From Piromyces finnis (taxonomy: Eukaryota; Neocallimastigomycota; Neocallimastigomycetes; Neocallimastigales; Neocallimastigaceae), in assembly GCA_002104945.1 (NCBI GenBank), contig MCFH01000009.1, forward strand, positions 264,501 to 328,500: a stretch of DNA of 64,000 nucleotides, given 5' to 3'. The position numbers and the translations under genes are program-made. Below are positions 40,704 through 59,941 of the stretch, piece after piece; the first letter of the stretch is position 1; every line of letters begins with the position of its first letter. The notes below the pieces were generated by a model, which was given only the letters and a program-made list of their open reading frames with translations, made no database searches and was not told the origin of the DNA.

Positions 40704-42029
40704 TTATTGTTGGACCTTGTCATGGACTGTGTTATATAAATTATTTGTTAATCTAATAATCTTACTCCATTTTTTATCATTACATTTAATTCTTTTTTCA
40801 GCTTCATTGATATTATTAACCAAATGATCATATTCACGATTTCTCTTCTTTAATTGGTTTTCAATATCATTAATTTGTCCATTCATTTTTTCAAATTGTA
40901 ATTTATTAACATCTAATTTAATATCCTTTTCTTTTAATAGTTTTTGACAATCATTTAATTTTTTTTCATAATTCATACATTCATTGTTTAACTCGTTTAT
41001 TTTATCTTTGTATCTCATATGATCTTTTTTAAATCTATTACATATATCATCCTTATTTTTTTTAAGATCATGCATCATTTTTTGAATATTTCTGTTTTCT
41101 TCCATTAATTCATTCTTACTATTTTCTTCTTTCTTTCGTTTATCTGAAATTTCTTTATTTTTTTGTTTTAGTTCTTTAATTTTATTCATTAAATTATCAA
41201 TTATATTATCACGATCTGCAAGTATTTTTTTACATTCTTCTAAACTAAATCTTATTTTTAATAACTCATTATCATGTTTTTTCATTAAATCACTTATTTC
41301 TTTTTTACTACCTTCCAATAAGTTCTTGTATTCATTAATTTGTTTATTATTTTGTTTAATAATTTCATTATTTTTATCTTCTCTTTCCTCTAATTCATCC
41401 ATATAGTTTGTCAACATTTTAATTTGACCTTTTAATTGTTCAATATTATTTTTCCATTGTCCAATTTCATTCTTTAAATCAGAGATGTTATTACTTTTTA
41501 TATTTAATTCCTTTTCTAATGATGCAATTTTCTTGTCTTTAGCATTATTTAAATTATTTAATTTAATTAAATTATTGTTCATTTCAATAATATTTTGTTG
41601 CATGTCTTTTAAATGTTGTTTTGTTGGTATATCTGATATTACATCTTCCAATAAATTAAATAAAGAACTACGAACAATAATATAATCTTTTGCTTCACCT
41701 CTCAATTTATTTAAAACTGTTTCGAGATCCTCTTTTGTTACTTCATTAGCTTGCATACATGATAATGAATCTAATGATTTATTGACAATTTTATTATCAA
41801 TAACTGACTTTTTAAGTGAAATATTAGCATTACTGTCATTATGTTCATTAAGAAGTTTTGGGCAATAGCACAACTCATTATTTGCTTCTTTTTTTGCTAC
41901 TATGAAAGTTTTAACAGATTTTGGTTTATTTGAAGGTGAAAGTATAGCTTTATTATTTTTTAAATTTGTTTTTTCATTTTTGAAAGTATTTTCAGATAAC
42001 CTTTTTAATATCGAAGGATTTGTTGGCAT
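40704..42029 (-). CDS. Coiled-coil protein of unknown function (441 aa)
   Basis: This is a single exon from ATG 42027-42029 to the stop at 40704. The first 90 residues are basic and low in structure, with SPSNKPKSVKTF and a CYCP motif. A short globular-looking stretch follows (about 97-135: VTKEDLETVLNKLRGEAKD then SSLFNLLEDVISDIP), and the rest is an almost continuous coiled coil rich in Lys, Glu, Asn and Ile/Leu. It has no membrane segment or catalytic motif. Its ending faces that of the kinesin-like gene 377 bp away. The layout resembles cytoskeletal or centrosomal coiled coils, but I cannot name a family. Confidence 0.75.
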   Translation of the reverse strand: MPTNPSILKRLSENTFKNEKTNLKNNKAILSPSNKPKSVKTFIVAKKEANNELCYCPKLLNEHNDSNANISLKKSVIDNKIVNKSLDSLSCMQANEVTKEDLETVLNKLRGEAKDYIIVRSSLFNLLEDVISDIPTKQHLKDMQQNIIEMNNNLIKLNNLNNAKDKKIASLEKELNIKSNNISDLKNEIGQWKNNIEQLKGQIKMLTNYMDELEEREDKNNEIIKQNNKQINEYKNLLEGSKKEISDLMKKHDNELLKIRFSLEECKKILADRDNIIDNLMNKIKELKQKNKEISDKRKKEENSKNELMEENRNIQKMMHDLKKNKDDICNRFKKDHMRYKDKINELNNECMNYEKKLNDCQKLLKEKDIKLDVNKLQFEKMNGQINDIENQLKKRNREYDHLVNNINEAEKRIKCNDKKWSKIIRLTNNLYNTVHDKVQQ

Positions 42030-43447
42030 TTTAAGATTTTATAATATTAATATTACTATTGCTATGTATTATGTTTTAGCCAATTTTATAATATAATAAT
42101 ATAGAAAATGTTTTGTTTCAATATGAATGAAAATTAAATAATATTTATGAAATGATTAAATATTTATAAAAAAAAAAAAAAATTAGTAGTGATTTTTCTT
42201 TTGATATATATATTAATAAAAGAAAATATTTCTTTTTAACAGTATAATTGAAAGAAAATTATAATAAAAAATAATTAAATGAACTGATATTTATATAATT
42301 ATGGTAAATTTATATAAAAAAGAAAGTTCAAATTATTATAAATTAAGTATTTTAAGTTTTTATTTTTGGTATTAACACAATTGAAATTAACGGTAATGTA
42401 TATAATGTATATACCAAAATAAAAATTAAATATATTTATATTAGAAAACTAAAATGATTTGACAATTAATAATATTTATATTATAACTTTATTATATTTA
42501 AAGTATTGAAATTAAAACAATATTTAATAAAAATATAAGAAGGGGAAAAAAAAGAAAAAAATCAAAAGTCACATTAATTGAATTATAGTATTAGTTTCAT
42601 TTTTATTTAAAGTATTTGCTTACATTTATTATTTTTACTAAATATAAACCACAATTTCTTTTTTTTTTTAAATATATTAAAAGTAGTTAATTTATAAAAT
42701 AATATTGGAAATATTTCTAATAACAATAATAATGCTTAACGAAGTACATATTTGTGTAGTATTGAATTTTTAATTAAAAAGAAATTAGGAAAGAATTAAA
42801 GTAAAAATATAGATAAATATAATAATATTAAAAATAAAATTACATGTATTTAAGGAACATAATAAATACTAAAAAAGAAATATAAATATAAATTATTTTA
42901 TTTTTTAAATTTTTCTTTCTTATTTAATCTAACCTTTTAAAACATACTAATAATGTCTTTAAGGCATTATTAATTTTTTTTTAGTTATGTAGATTACATT
43001 TTTAAAAAATAATAAAATGAAATATATTTATTCTAACCAATAAAAAAAAAAAATAATTAAATTTATTTTGATTTATATATTATTTTCTATTGACTAATAT
43101 ATTACAATAAATTAATTTTTTGTTGTAAATTGTATCTTTTAAAATTTTTTTATTTTTTTTTCTTTATTAAAAAGTAATGATAAAATAGAAAATATTGTAA
43201 AATAATAAAATAAAATAAAATTAAATTTAATTGAAGAAGTGTATCAAAAAAGAGAAAATATCCAACCAATTTTACAATAATAAATTATATATATTCCAAG
43301 TTTTAATAATATTGTTTTATTTTATTTAATATTTTCTATTTTCATTTCATTTTTTTGTTTTTTTAAATTTTGAATTATATTTCCCAATCATTTAATTGTT
43401 TAAAAATTTAATATAATATTTTCTTTATGAATTGTTAATAAATTAAT
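42030..43447. promoter_or_regulatory. Divergent promoter region between coiled-coil gene and BRR2
   Basis: About 1.4 kb lie between two outward-facing starts. The sequence is AT with short A/T tracts and one imperfect inverted repeat at 42356-42428. No coding segment was seen. Confidence 0.5.
42356..42428. repeat. Imperfect inverted repeat, about 20 bp arms
   Basis: The left arm TTTTTATTTTTGGTATTA and the reverse complement of the right arm (TTTTTATTTTGGTATATA) match apart from one missing T and two end differences. About 35 bases separate them. It could be a hairpin or the remains of a tiny inverted-repeat element. Confidence 0.4.
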
Positions 43448-46400
43448 ATGGCCGAAAATATACAAAAACAAACACAGTATCAATATACAGCTAATAGTAA
43501 TCTTGTTTTACAAGCTGATCGTTCTTCTTTACCACGTCGTAATCAAGAACCAAGTGGTGAACCAGAAACATTATGGGGTAAAATTAATCCAAAAGATTTT
43601 GGTGATAGAGCTCAAAGAACTTTTAACGAAGAAAAAGAAAAAAGAGAAAAAAGAAAGAAGGAAAGAGATGAAAAGAGAAAACAAAAGGGATATAATTCAT
43701 TAGAAAGACCAAGAAAGAAGAAGAAGGAGAGGTATAGTTAAATTAATGCAATTTATGAAGTAAAAAAAAAATTACCATTTTTTTTATATATAGTAGCTAA
43801 TAGATAATTTAATTGAAGTGATCATACTTTTCTTTTTTCTATTTTAAAATTAAACATATTTTTAATTTATATATTATCTATTGAATAATATATTAATAAA
43901 ATGAATTATTTTTTTTTATTTTAAGAAATCATTAAAATTTATTTTAATAATGTATTAATATTTTTTAAATTATTAAATCTAAATTCATATTATTATTTGC
44001 TTTTACATATATGGAAAATTTATTATGAAGTCTATTTATGGGTCATGAAGATATTTTATCTGCAACAGATAATTTCGAAGGTTTGTCATATCAACCAAAA
44101 ACTAAAGAAACACAACAATCTTACGAATTTTTATTATCATTTATTCAAAAAAATCTTGGAGATATTCAACAAGATGTTTTGAGAGATGCAACAGATGAAG
44201 TAATTACAATATTAAAAGATTCAAATTTAAAAGATTTTGATAAGAAAAAATCAGTTGAAGAAATTATTGGTGAATTATCATCAGATCAATTTGCAAGATT
44301 AGTTAATTTAGGTAAGCAAATTACAGATTATAATCAAGATCAAAATGAGAATGTTAATGATGAAGATGGAATGGCAAGAGATACTGCTATTGATGAAGAA
44401 TATGGTGTTGCTGTTGTATTTGATGATGATGAAGATTTACAAGACGATGAAGATGAAATTAGAGATGATGACTCTGACGATTCAGAGGAAGGTCAAGAAA
44501 CTACAACTGATATGTTTTTAAAATCAGCAACAAATAAAGATGAATTAGAACAAGAGGGTGATTCAGAAGAGGATGATTTTACTACAGTAATTCATACTGA
44601 TTCAAAAATGAGTTTTAGTAATGCAGGAAATAATGAACCAGAAGCTGTACAACCACACGATGTTGATGCTTTCTGGCTTCAAAGAAAAATATCTCAATAT
44701 TATCATGACGCTCATACTGCTCAAGAAAAAACTTCAGCAACTTTTGATATTTTATCTTCAGCAGCAGATCCACGTGATTGTGAAAATGAATTAATGAATC
44801 TTTATGATTATAATAATTTTGAATTAGTAAAATTATTAACAAGAAATAGAGATGTTGTTGTTTGGTGTACAAAACTTGCACGTGCTACACCTGTAGAACG
44901 TATTGGTATAGAAAAAGAAATGACTGATAATGGAAAAGAATATATACTGAAACAATTAAGTGATGCTCCAACACAAAAAGCTGAAGGCAAACACCGTAAG
45001 GGTGTAGTTGAAGATGCAATGGAATTAGACGATAAACCAAATAAGCCATTACCACCATCTGCTTCAGCAACTGTATCATCAGGTGTTAAATCTAAAAGTA
45101 AAACTTTAACACCAAAACAAAATATTGATATTGATTCACTTATATTTACCCAAGGTAATCATTTAATGTCAAATAAAAAGTGTAAACTTCCAAATGGATC
45201 ATTTAAACGTTCAAAAGGTAATTATGAAGAAATACATATTCCTGCTCCTAAGCCAAAAAAATTTGAAGATGATGAAAAACTTATTCCAATTACTGAATTA
45301 CCTGAATGGGCAAGACAAGGTTTCCCAAATGCTAAATCATTAAATAGAGTTCAAAGTCGTGTATATCCAACTGCTTTTGAAAGTGATGAAAATCTTTTAC
45401 TTTGTGCTCCTACAGGTGCAGGTAAGACAAATGTTGCTATGTTAACTATTCTTAGAGAAATTAATAAGAATCGTAATCCAAAGACAGGTGAAATTAATAT
45501 GGATGCATTTAAGATTGTATATGTTGCTCCAATGAAGGCATTAGTTCAAGAAATGGTAGGAAACTTTTCTACTAGATTAAAACATTTTAATATTAAAGTT
45601 GCTGAATTGACAGGTGATCGTCAATTAACTAAACAACAAATTACTGAAACTCAAATTATTGTTACTACTCCAGAAAAATGGGATATTATTACTCGTAAAG
45701 GCTCAGATAAATCATATACAAATTTAGTACGTTTATTAATTATTGATGAAATTCATTTATTACATGATGATAGAGGTCCAGTATTAGAAAGTATTGTTAG
45801 TAGAACATTAAGACAAATTGAACAAACACAAGAATATGTTCGTCTTGTTGGTCTTAGTGCAACATTACCAAATTATGTTGATGTTGCTACATTTTTGAGA
45901 GTTGATCTTAAAACAGGTTTATTTTATTTTGATAATAGCTATCGTCCATGTCCATTAAATCAACAATATATTGGTATATCAGAAAAGAAAGCAATTAAGC
46001 GTTATCATTTAATGAATGAAATTACTTACGAAAAAGTTATGGAATCTGTAGGTAAGGAACAAATTTTAATTTTCACACATTCTCGTAAAGAAACAGCACG
46101 TACAGCAAAGATCATTCGTGATATGGCTATTGAAAAAGATACAATAGGCCAAATTTTAAAAAATGATTCTGCTAGTCAAGAAATTTTACAAAGTGAATCA
46201 GCTACTGTAAAGAATGAGGATTTGAAGGATGTACTTCCATATGGTTTTGCTATTCACCATGCTGGTATGAGCCGTGCTGATCGTACTTTAGTAGAAGATC
46301 TTTTCACTGATGGTTATGTTAAGGTTCTTGTTTCAACAGCAACATTAGCTTGGGGTGTTAATTTACCAGCTCACACTGTTATTATTAAAGGTACTCAAGT

Positions 46401-49400
46401 TTATTCTCCAGAAAAGGGTAGTTGGGTTGAACTTTCACCACAAGATATTCTTCAAATGTTAGGTCGTGCTGGTCGTCCTCAATATGATGTAAATGGTGAA
46501 GGTATTATTATTACATCTCAAACTGAATTACAATACTACCTTTCATTACTTAATCAACAATTACCAATTGAATCTCAATTCATGAAGCGTTTAGCTGATA
46601 ACTTAAATGCAGAAGTTGTTTTAGGTACTATTAGAAATTGTAATGATGCAGTTCAATGGCTCGGTTACACTTATTTATATGTTAGAATGTTAAGAAATCC
46701 AGCATTATATGGTATTTCACAAGAAGAATTAGAAGAAGATCCATTTTTGGAACAAAAGAGAATTGACTTGATTCACAGTGCTGCCATAATATTAGATAAA
46801 TGTAATTTAATTAAATATGACAGAAAACTTGGTAAAATACAAGTTACTGAACTTGGTCGTATTGCAAGTCATTACTATATTTCACATAATTCTATGTCTA
46901 TTTATAATCAACATTTAAAGCCAATGATGAGCATTGTCGATTTATTCAGAGTATTTGCATTATCAGATGAATTTAAGTATATTCCAGTAAGAGAAGAAGA
47001 AAAATTGGAATTACAAAAATTATTGGAAAGAGTTCCAATTCCAGTAAAGGAGAGTGTTGAAGAACCAACCGCCAAAACAAATGTTCTTCTTCAAGCTTAT
47101 ATTTCACAATTAAAATTGGAAGGTTTTGCTTTAATGGCTGATATGGTTTATATTACTCAAAGTGCTGGAAGAATTTTAAGAGCTATATTTGAAATTTGCC
47201 TTAAGCGTGAATGGGCTCAATTATCAAGAAAGGCATTGGAACTTTGTAAAATGGTTAGTCATCGTATATGGTTATCTATGAATCCTTTGAGACAATTTAA
47301 GGATATTCCACATGATATTATTAAAAGATTAGAAAAGAAAGAATTTTCATGGGACAGATATTATGATTTAAATCCACAAGAACTTGGTGAATTAGCACAT
47401 CTTCCAAAAGCAGGAAAATTAATTTATAAGTATGTCCATCAATTCCCAAAATTAGAATTAGAAGCTCATGTTCAACCAATTACTCGTTCATTATTAAGAG
47501 TTGAATTAACTATTACACCTGATTTCCAATTTGATTCAAAGGTTCATGAAGGTTCTGCAGAACCATTCTGGGTTCTTGTAGAAGACGTTGATAGTGAACA
47601 TATTCTTTTCCAAGATGTATTTATATTGAAGGAACAATATGCTGAAGAAGATCATACAATTACATTTACTGTTCCATTATTTGACCCACTTCCACCAAAT
47701 TACTTTATTAGTGTTATTAGTGATCGTTGGCTTCATTCTGAAACTAGACTACCAGTTTCATTTAGACATCTTATTCTTCCAGAAAAGTACCCACCTCACA
47801 CTGATTTATTAGATCTTCAACCATTACCTGTTTCATCATTAAAGAACCCTGAATATGAAGCAATTTATAATAAGGATTTGAAATACTTTAACCCAATCCA
47901 AACTCAAGTATTTAAAACTTTATATAATACTGATGATAATACATTTATTGGTGCTTCTGCTGGTAGTGGAAAAACCATTTGTGCTGAATTTGCTTTATTA
48001 AGACTTTGGGCTGTAAACCCAAAAGCTAGATGTGTTTATGTTGCACCATATGAAGAGATTGTTGAGCAAAAAGCTCGTGAATGGAAAGAAAAAATGGGAA
48101 ATTTACTTGGAGGAAAGAATATTGTTGTATTAACAGGTGAAACTGCAGCAGATTTGAAGCTTTTAGAAAAAGGTGATATTATATTCTCTACTCCACAAAA
48201 ATGGGATATGTTGTCAAGAAGATGGAAGCAACGTCGTAATATCCAAACAATTGGATTATTCATTATGGATGAAATTCATTTCATTGGTAGTGACATTGGT
48301 CCAGTAATTGAAGTTATTGTTTCAAGAATGCGTTACATTAGTGTTCAAACTGGTAATAAAATACGTATTGTTACTTTAGGTGCATCATTAGCTAATGCTA
48401 GAGATCTTGGTGAGTGGATTGGTGCAAATAGTCACTCTATTTACAATTTCCAACCAAATATTAGACCAGTTCCATTAGAAATCTATATTCAAGGTTATTC
48501 TATTCCTCATTTTGCTAGTTTAATGATTGCTATGACAAAACCAACATATCTTGCCATTACAGCAGGGGAAGACCAATCAGCTTTAATCTTTGTTCCAAGT
48601 CGTAAACAATGTTGTTTGACTGCTGTTGATTTATTAACACTCTGTACTGCTGATGGTGATGAATCAAAATTCTTACATTGTAAGCCAGAAGAAATTGAAC
48701 CATTTATTGAAAAAATTTCTGATAAAACATTAAAGGAAACAATTTCTAGAGGTATTGGTTTCTACCATGAAGCTCTTTCAAAGTCTGATAAACAAACTGT
48801 TGAACATTTGTTTAAGGCTGGTGCTATTCAAGTAGTAGTTGCTAGTCGTGAAACTTCATGGGAAATTGATATTCGTAGTAGTTTAGTAGTTATTATGGGA
48901 ACTCAGTATTTTGCAGGTAAAGAACATCGTTATGTTGACTATCCAGTTATTGATGTTTTACAAATGATGGGTCGTGCTTGTAAACCATCAAATAGTGAAA
49001 GTGGACGTTGTTATTTAATGTGTCAAAGTGTCAAAAAAGACTTTTATAAGAAATTCCTTTATGAAGCTCTTCCAGTTGAAAGTCACTTAAATCATTTCCT
49101 TCATGATCACTTTAATGCTGAAATTGTTACTAAGACTATTGAAAACAAACAAGATGCTGTTGATTATTTAACATGGACTTTCTTATATCGTCGTATGTCG
49201 TTAAATCCAAATTATTATGGTCTTCAAGGTGTAACTCACCGTCATATTAGTGATTATCTTTCTGAATTAGTAGAAAACACACTCTTTGATTTACAAAAGA
49301 GTAAATGTATTACAATTGAAGATGAAATGGATATTAGCCCACTCAACTTGGGTATGGTTGCAGCCTATTATTATATTAATTATGTTACTATTGAAATGTT

Positions 49401-50451
49401 TAGTATGAGTTTATCTGAAAATACTAGATTCAAGGGATTAATGGAGATTTTAAGTGCTGCTGCTGAATTCGAAAATATACCAATTCGTCATAGAGAAGAT
49501 ACTGTTATTCGTCGTATCTATGAACATTGTCCAGTTAAATTCTCTAATGCTAGCTTCCATGATTCACATACTAAGACTAACATATTGTTACAAGCTCACT
49601 TCTCAAGACTTCAACTTCCACCAGATTTAGAATTTGATCAAAAACTCATTCTTAATAAGATTATTCCATTAATTCAAGCTGCTGTAGATGTTATTAGTAG
49701 TAATGGATGGTTGACTACAGCCCTTAATTGTATGGAACTTTGCCAAATGTGTGTTCAAGCTGTTTGGAACCATGATTCACCATTAAAACAAATCCCATAC
49801 TTTACAAAAGAAGTTATTAAGAGATGTGAAGATGCAGGTGCTGGTGAAAGTGTCTTTGATATTATGGAAATGGAAGATGATGTTAGAAACAAGTGCTTAC
49901 AAATGAATAATAAACAATTAGCTGAGGTTGCTAAATATGTAAATAGATATCCAAATGTTGATTTATCTTTTGAAATTATGGATAAGGATGAAATTATTGC
50001 AGGTGAGCCAGTTACTCTTAAGATCTTATTAGAAAGAGATGATGATGAAGAGGAAAGTGAAGAAGAAAGTGATGATGATAACATGGATGTTGATGGAAAG
50101 AAATCAAAACAACCAAAGGTTAAGCCAGATATTGGTCCAGTTATTGCTCCATATTATCCTGGTAAAAAGGATGAAGGTTGGTGGATTGTTGTTGGTGATC
50201 CAAAGACTAAACAACTTGTTGCAATTAAGAGAACAACTCTCCAATATCATTCTTCATTTAAGTTAGAATTTATTGCTCCAGAAGAACCTGGTAAATATAA
50301 TTATACCCTTTATCTTTTATGTGATGCCTATATGGGTGATGATCAAGAATATCCTGTTAAATTTACTGTACTTGAAGGTGAAGATGATGATAGTGAGGAA
50401 GAAGAAGAAGAAGAAGAAGAAGAAAATGAAGACAAAATGGACGAAGAATAA
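43448..50451 (+). CDS. BRR2: U5 snRNP RNA helicase BRR2 (SNRNP200)
   Basis: BRR2 unwinds U4/U6 to activate the spliceosome and also acts in disassembly. Exon 1 (43448-43731) and exon 2 (44031-50451) join in phase to exactly 2235 codons, close to the human and yeast length. The N-terminus has [16 protein letters not shown] and [10 protein letters not shown], then [20 protein letters not shown] and an acidic stretch. Helicase cassette 1 has APTGAGKT (about residue 553), DEIHLLHD (about 665), SATLPN and [12 protein letters not shown], followed by winged-helix and Sec63 parts. Cassette 2 has GASAGSGKT (about 1401), [21 protein letters not shown] and QMMGRACKP, so its last motif lacks the arginine of GRAGR, in line with an inactive second cassette. 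The second Sec63 domain has an acidic Asp/Glu insert at 50038-50093, and the protein ends in an acidic tail. Codon use (AAG, GGT, CCA, GCT) is more biased than in its neighbours. Confidence 0.97.
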
Positions 50452-51294
50452 ATAATTTGTTGATAAAAGAATATATTTTAATTAATATCATATAACACTA
50501 AAATTTAAAAAGGAATGAAACAATAAAAGAAAAATAGCATTATTTTTTCTCTTTTTTTTTTTTTTTTTTCACTTTCATTAAGTATCAATACCATCGTTAA
50601 CAAAAAAATTTTTTTTTCTTTATTATAATACATATTTTAAAATGTATGTACCATTTTATTTTATATATATTTAATTCTTTATTATGTTTTACTTTTTTTT
50701 TTTTATTAATTTATTTTAGCATATATTATTAAAAGTAAAAAAAAAAACAAAAAACAAAAAACAATCAAACCAAAAGAACATAAAAATAGTATTTACAATA
50801 TTTTTCTCTTTAAATTACTTTTTTTTATATCATTTAATTTTTTAATAGTTAAAAAAAATTGTTATAAATATATATATATATTTTCTTCATTATTTGCAAA
50901 TATATAATAAATAAATAATATAAATAATATGTAATAATATAATATATATAGACCTAATTGTGGTATAAATAAGAATAATAATTATTGTATAAAATTATTA
51001 TAATGTATACTAGATTATTTTATTTCATTTTGCTATTATTATTATTTTTTATTGTTTTAAACCATCAAATGGTATTTTTTTGAGATAGTATTATATTCAA
51101 TTTTTTTTGGGTTTATAAAAGTTTTTTTTATTGATGGATTTATACTATTTTTTGATAAACTAAATGTTATTTCGTAGTTCTCTTTAATATTTCCTATTTT
51201 TAATTATTAATTTTTTTTTTATTTTTTTTATATTAGTTTAGGCCTTTATTTTTTTTTTTTTAAAAAAATAATATTATTATTTATTTATATGATA
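50452..51294. other. Convergent intergenic region, no gene seen
   Basis: About 840 bases of AT sequence with poly-T tracts lie between the ends of BRR2 (+) and the SWSAP1-like gene (-). Confidence 0.5.
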
Positions 51295-52702
<1,408 letters not shown>

Positions 52703-52911
52703 TTTTTATTTTTTATAAATGTATTAAAAAAAAAAGAGATAAACTTTTTGTTAAAATTATAAAAATTGTAAAAAAAAAATATATTGAAAAAATTATCAAT
52801 TAGAATTATTTTAGTTACACGAGAAACTTAAAAAAAATTTTTTTTAAAAAAAGTATAATTTTTATTCTTTTTTTTTTTTTTTTCAAATTATTTGGAAAAT
52901 ATTATAAAAAA
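52703..52911. promoter_or_regulatory. Short divergent promoter between SWSAP1-like gene and TAD2
   Basis: Only 209 bases separate the two start codons, making this the tightest head-to-head pair in the window. The region has poly-A and poly-T tracts, including a T run at 52868-52883, which are typical nucleosome-poor promoter features. No specific site can be called. Confidence 0.6.
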
Positions 52912-53960
<1,049 letters not shown>

Positions 53961-54195
53961 ATATATATATATATATAAAGGAAAAATGAAAACCATTCTT
54001 AATAATTGATTAAAAGCTAAACAGTTATAATATATAAAAACTTTCCAATATTAATTAGACATAATTTAATAAAATCATTTATAAAAACATTTTTAATTTT
54101 TAAACAATTTTTTAATTTGCTATCTTTTATTATTATTATTATTATTATTATCGATTTTTTTTTTTCTTCAATCTTTAAAATGTTATTATTTTTTT

Positions 54196-55220
54196 TTATA
54201 TTTTTTGACGTTTAATATCGCCCTTTTCTTCTGGTTCTGGTGGTTCATGTTCAGGGAATTCTGATTCTGCATCCATTTGATTAAAGTAATTAACTATTTA
54301 GATATATATGATAAATATTAGTTAATATTTATTTTTAAAATAAAAACATTTGTAAAGTATAATTATTATAATAATTACTATCAAACATTTCTGATTCATC
54401 CATAGAATCATCTGGATCAGGATGCAACTCAGAACATTGAGTTATTTGTTCGTAAGCTAATGTAGCTTATTATATGGAAATTATATATATAAAAAAACAA
54501 TTTATGGAATATCCATATTTGTATATAATATAAAATTAATCAACAATTAGTAATATATAATATACATAATAAATAAATAAATAAAATAATAATAAAAAAA
54601 ATTGATATTATTATATTCAATAACTAACATTTTATATCGTTTTCAAACATGAAATTTAATTCTATAACATAATCATCATCATCCATATCATCATCTTCAT
54701 TATTATCTTTTTCTGGATTTATTATATCCATTGGAAGAACGTCATTATTTTCATTAAAAATTGTACTTTTATCGTTATTTAATTGCATATATATACATTT
54801 TTTATCATTTATTTTTGCGTGGATTGAAATAGTATTGTAATCTATTGAAATTCCTTTTTGTATTTCTTCATACCAATAAATAACTTCTCTTAATTGTGGT
54901 ATTATAATAAAATATTAATAATGAATAATAATATTAATAATGAAAAATAATAATAATATATAAAATTTATCGTATAAAAAGAATAAGTATAATAAATTTA
55001 AAATTAATTGATAATTTAAAATAAATATATGAAAATAAAAAAGTATTTTATATTACTCAGTTGTAACGAATAAAGCTCCATTTTCTTTATTATTTAATAA
55101 TTCTAAGCATTGGAAATTTGGAGATATATTCAATAATATGTTATTTTCAGAAAATTTTAAAATATTTTCTTTATTATTTTTTATATCTTCATTTAATTTT
55201 GTAATTATTTTTATAGGCAT
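54196..55220 (-). CDS. CLNS1A: ICln (methylosome subunit pICln)
   Basis: ICln is a PH-like protein that holds Sm proteins and brings them to the PRMT5 methylosome before snRNP assembly. Exons on the - strand join from ATG 55218-55220. They give an N-terminal segment with LNISPNFQCLELLNN and GALFVTTE, then REVIYWYEEIQKGISIDYNTISIHAK, an acidic loop EDDDMDDDDYVIELNFMF, and a short exon with CSELHPDPDDS. That last motif is the hallmark CxxLHPDP of the family. The C-terminus is acidic then basic (PEPEEKGDIKRQKI). It is shorter than human ICln. Together with BRR2 it reflects an active Sm/U snRNP pathway. Introns are short and AT-rich, and the stop is TAA at 54196-54198. Confidence 0.82.
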
Positions 55221-58660
<3,440 letters not shown>

Positions 58661-59941
58661 ATGGTATATAATCATTCATTGTATTATGTAATAAATCCTA
58701 CAACGACAACTTTTTTTAAAAGTTATCAAACATCAAATTCAAATAAAGGCAATGGTAATGCAAATTTTCACAGAAATACAAACAATGGATTGCATAATGG
58801 TAATAAATTTAATGGAATAAATCGAGATGTAAATCAAGACAATGTAAATAATAACTATGGAAGTACAAACAACATCAATGTTGACAATAATCTTATGAGT
58901 ACAAACAACAACAACAACAACAATAATAATAATAACAATAATAATAATTATAATCAAATAAGCCAATTTAATTCAAACAATATACCAACAACTACAGTTA
59001 TAGATGATTATTGTTAGTATATATTATTTTTTAAAATATATTATAATATTTAAATTTTAAAATTTTCGAAATTAATTGTAAATTTTTAATATGTAATAAT
59101 AGACCCCGAGGAAACAGATACCGTTGTAAATGATTCTATGGAAGGATATCGAAATAGTACAGATAGTAATGAGAATAATATGAAAAGTAATGGAGATAGC
59201 CCCTTAAATTTAATGATCATAATTTTAGGTGTTATAATATTTGCGTTATTTTCTTTAAGTTTAATACGGCTTAAAAATCGCAGTAATGATCAAAACCCTG
59301 TTGAAGAAAAAAGGACATATGATTGTAATAAACCACTACCTACCATTTCTCCAAGTAAAATGTTGAAACAAGGTCAATCAACTGAAATGGATTATAATAA
59401 TATGAGTAATAATTATATTAATCCAAATGTTATAGAATATGATTTACAACAACAACAACAGCAGCAGCAATATGGTTATGATGATAATCGTATAAGTTTT
59501 TTAGCATTAGGTGATTCAGCAATCGAACCTAGACAAGTAACTCTAACGTTAAAGGAAGAAGTGATAAAAAAATCCAAAGATAACTTGCCAATTCCCCTTA
59601 TACATATTAATAATAAAAAAGTTAATAATTCAGAAGATAATAAAAATGAAGATAATGATAATGATAATAATGATGAATATGATATAAATCTAAAGGCAGT
59701 CGAGCCTTTACCTGGAACAATTATTCCAAGTAAAAGATCACCCCATAATAGTTTTTCAGGTAGTCGTTTATTACAGGAATCTCAAGGATTATTCAAGAAA
59801 GTTTCAAAAGGAGTAAAAAGTGTTGGTAATCGATTAAAGCCAAATTCAATTATATCAACAATGTCAAATTCTTCTATGTCAAGTAATAATGATTCCAGCA
59901 AAAATGGTCAATACAGTGTATTATCGTCACCAAAGGAATGA
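58661..59941 (+). CDS. Single-pass membrane protein with Asn-rich N-terminal region
   Basis: Two exons, 58661-59012 and 59103-59941, join in phase to exactly 397 codons. Residues 1 to about 150 are very rich in Asn, Ser and Thr, with a run of about 15 Asn. One strong membrane segment, LNLMIIILGVIIFALFSLSL, is followed by positive residues (RLKNRSN), which predicts an outside N-terminus and inside C-terminus. The cytoplasmic part has Pro/Ser motifs, a Gln run (about 59449-59469) and a basic segment (LFKKVSKGVKSVGNRLK). No signal peptide is seen at this start, so either the single segment is the signal anchor or a 5' exon is missing. The layout resembles fungal cell-wall sensor or receptor-like proteins, but I do not recognise a family. 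Confidence 0.65.
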
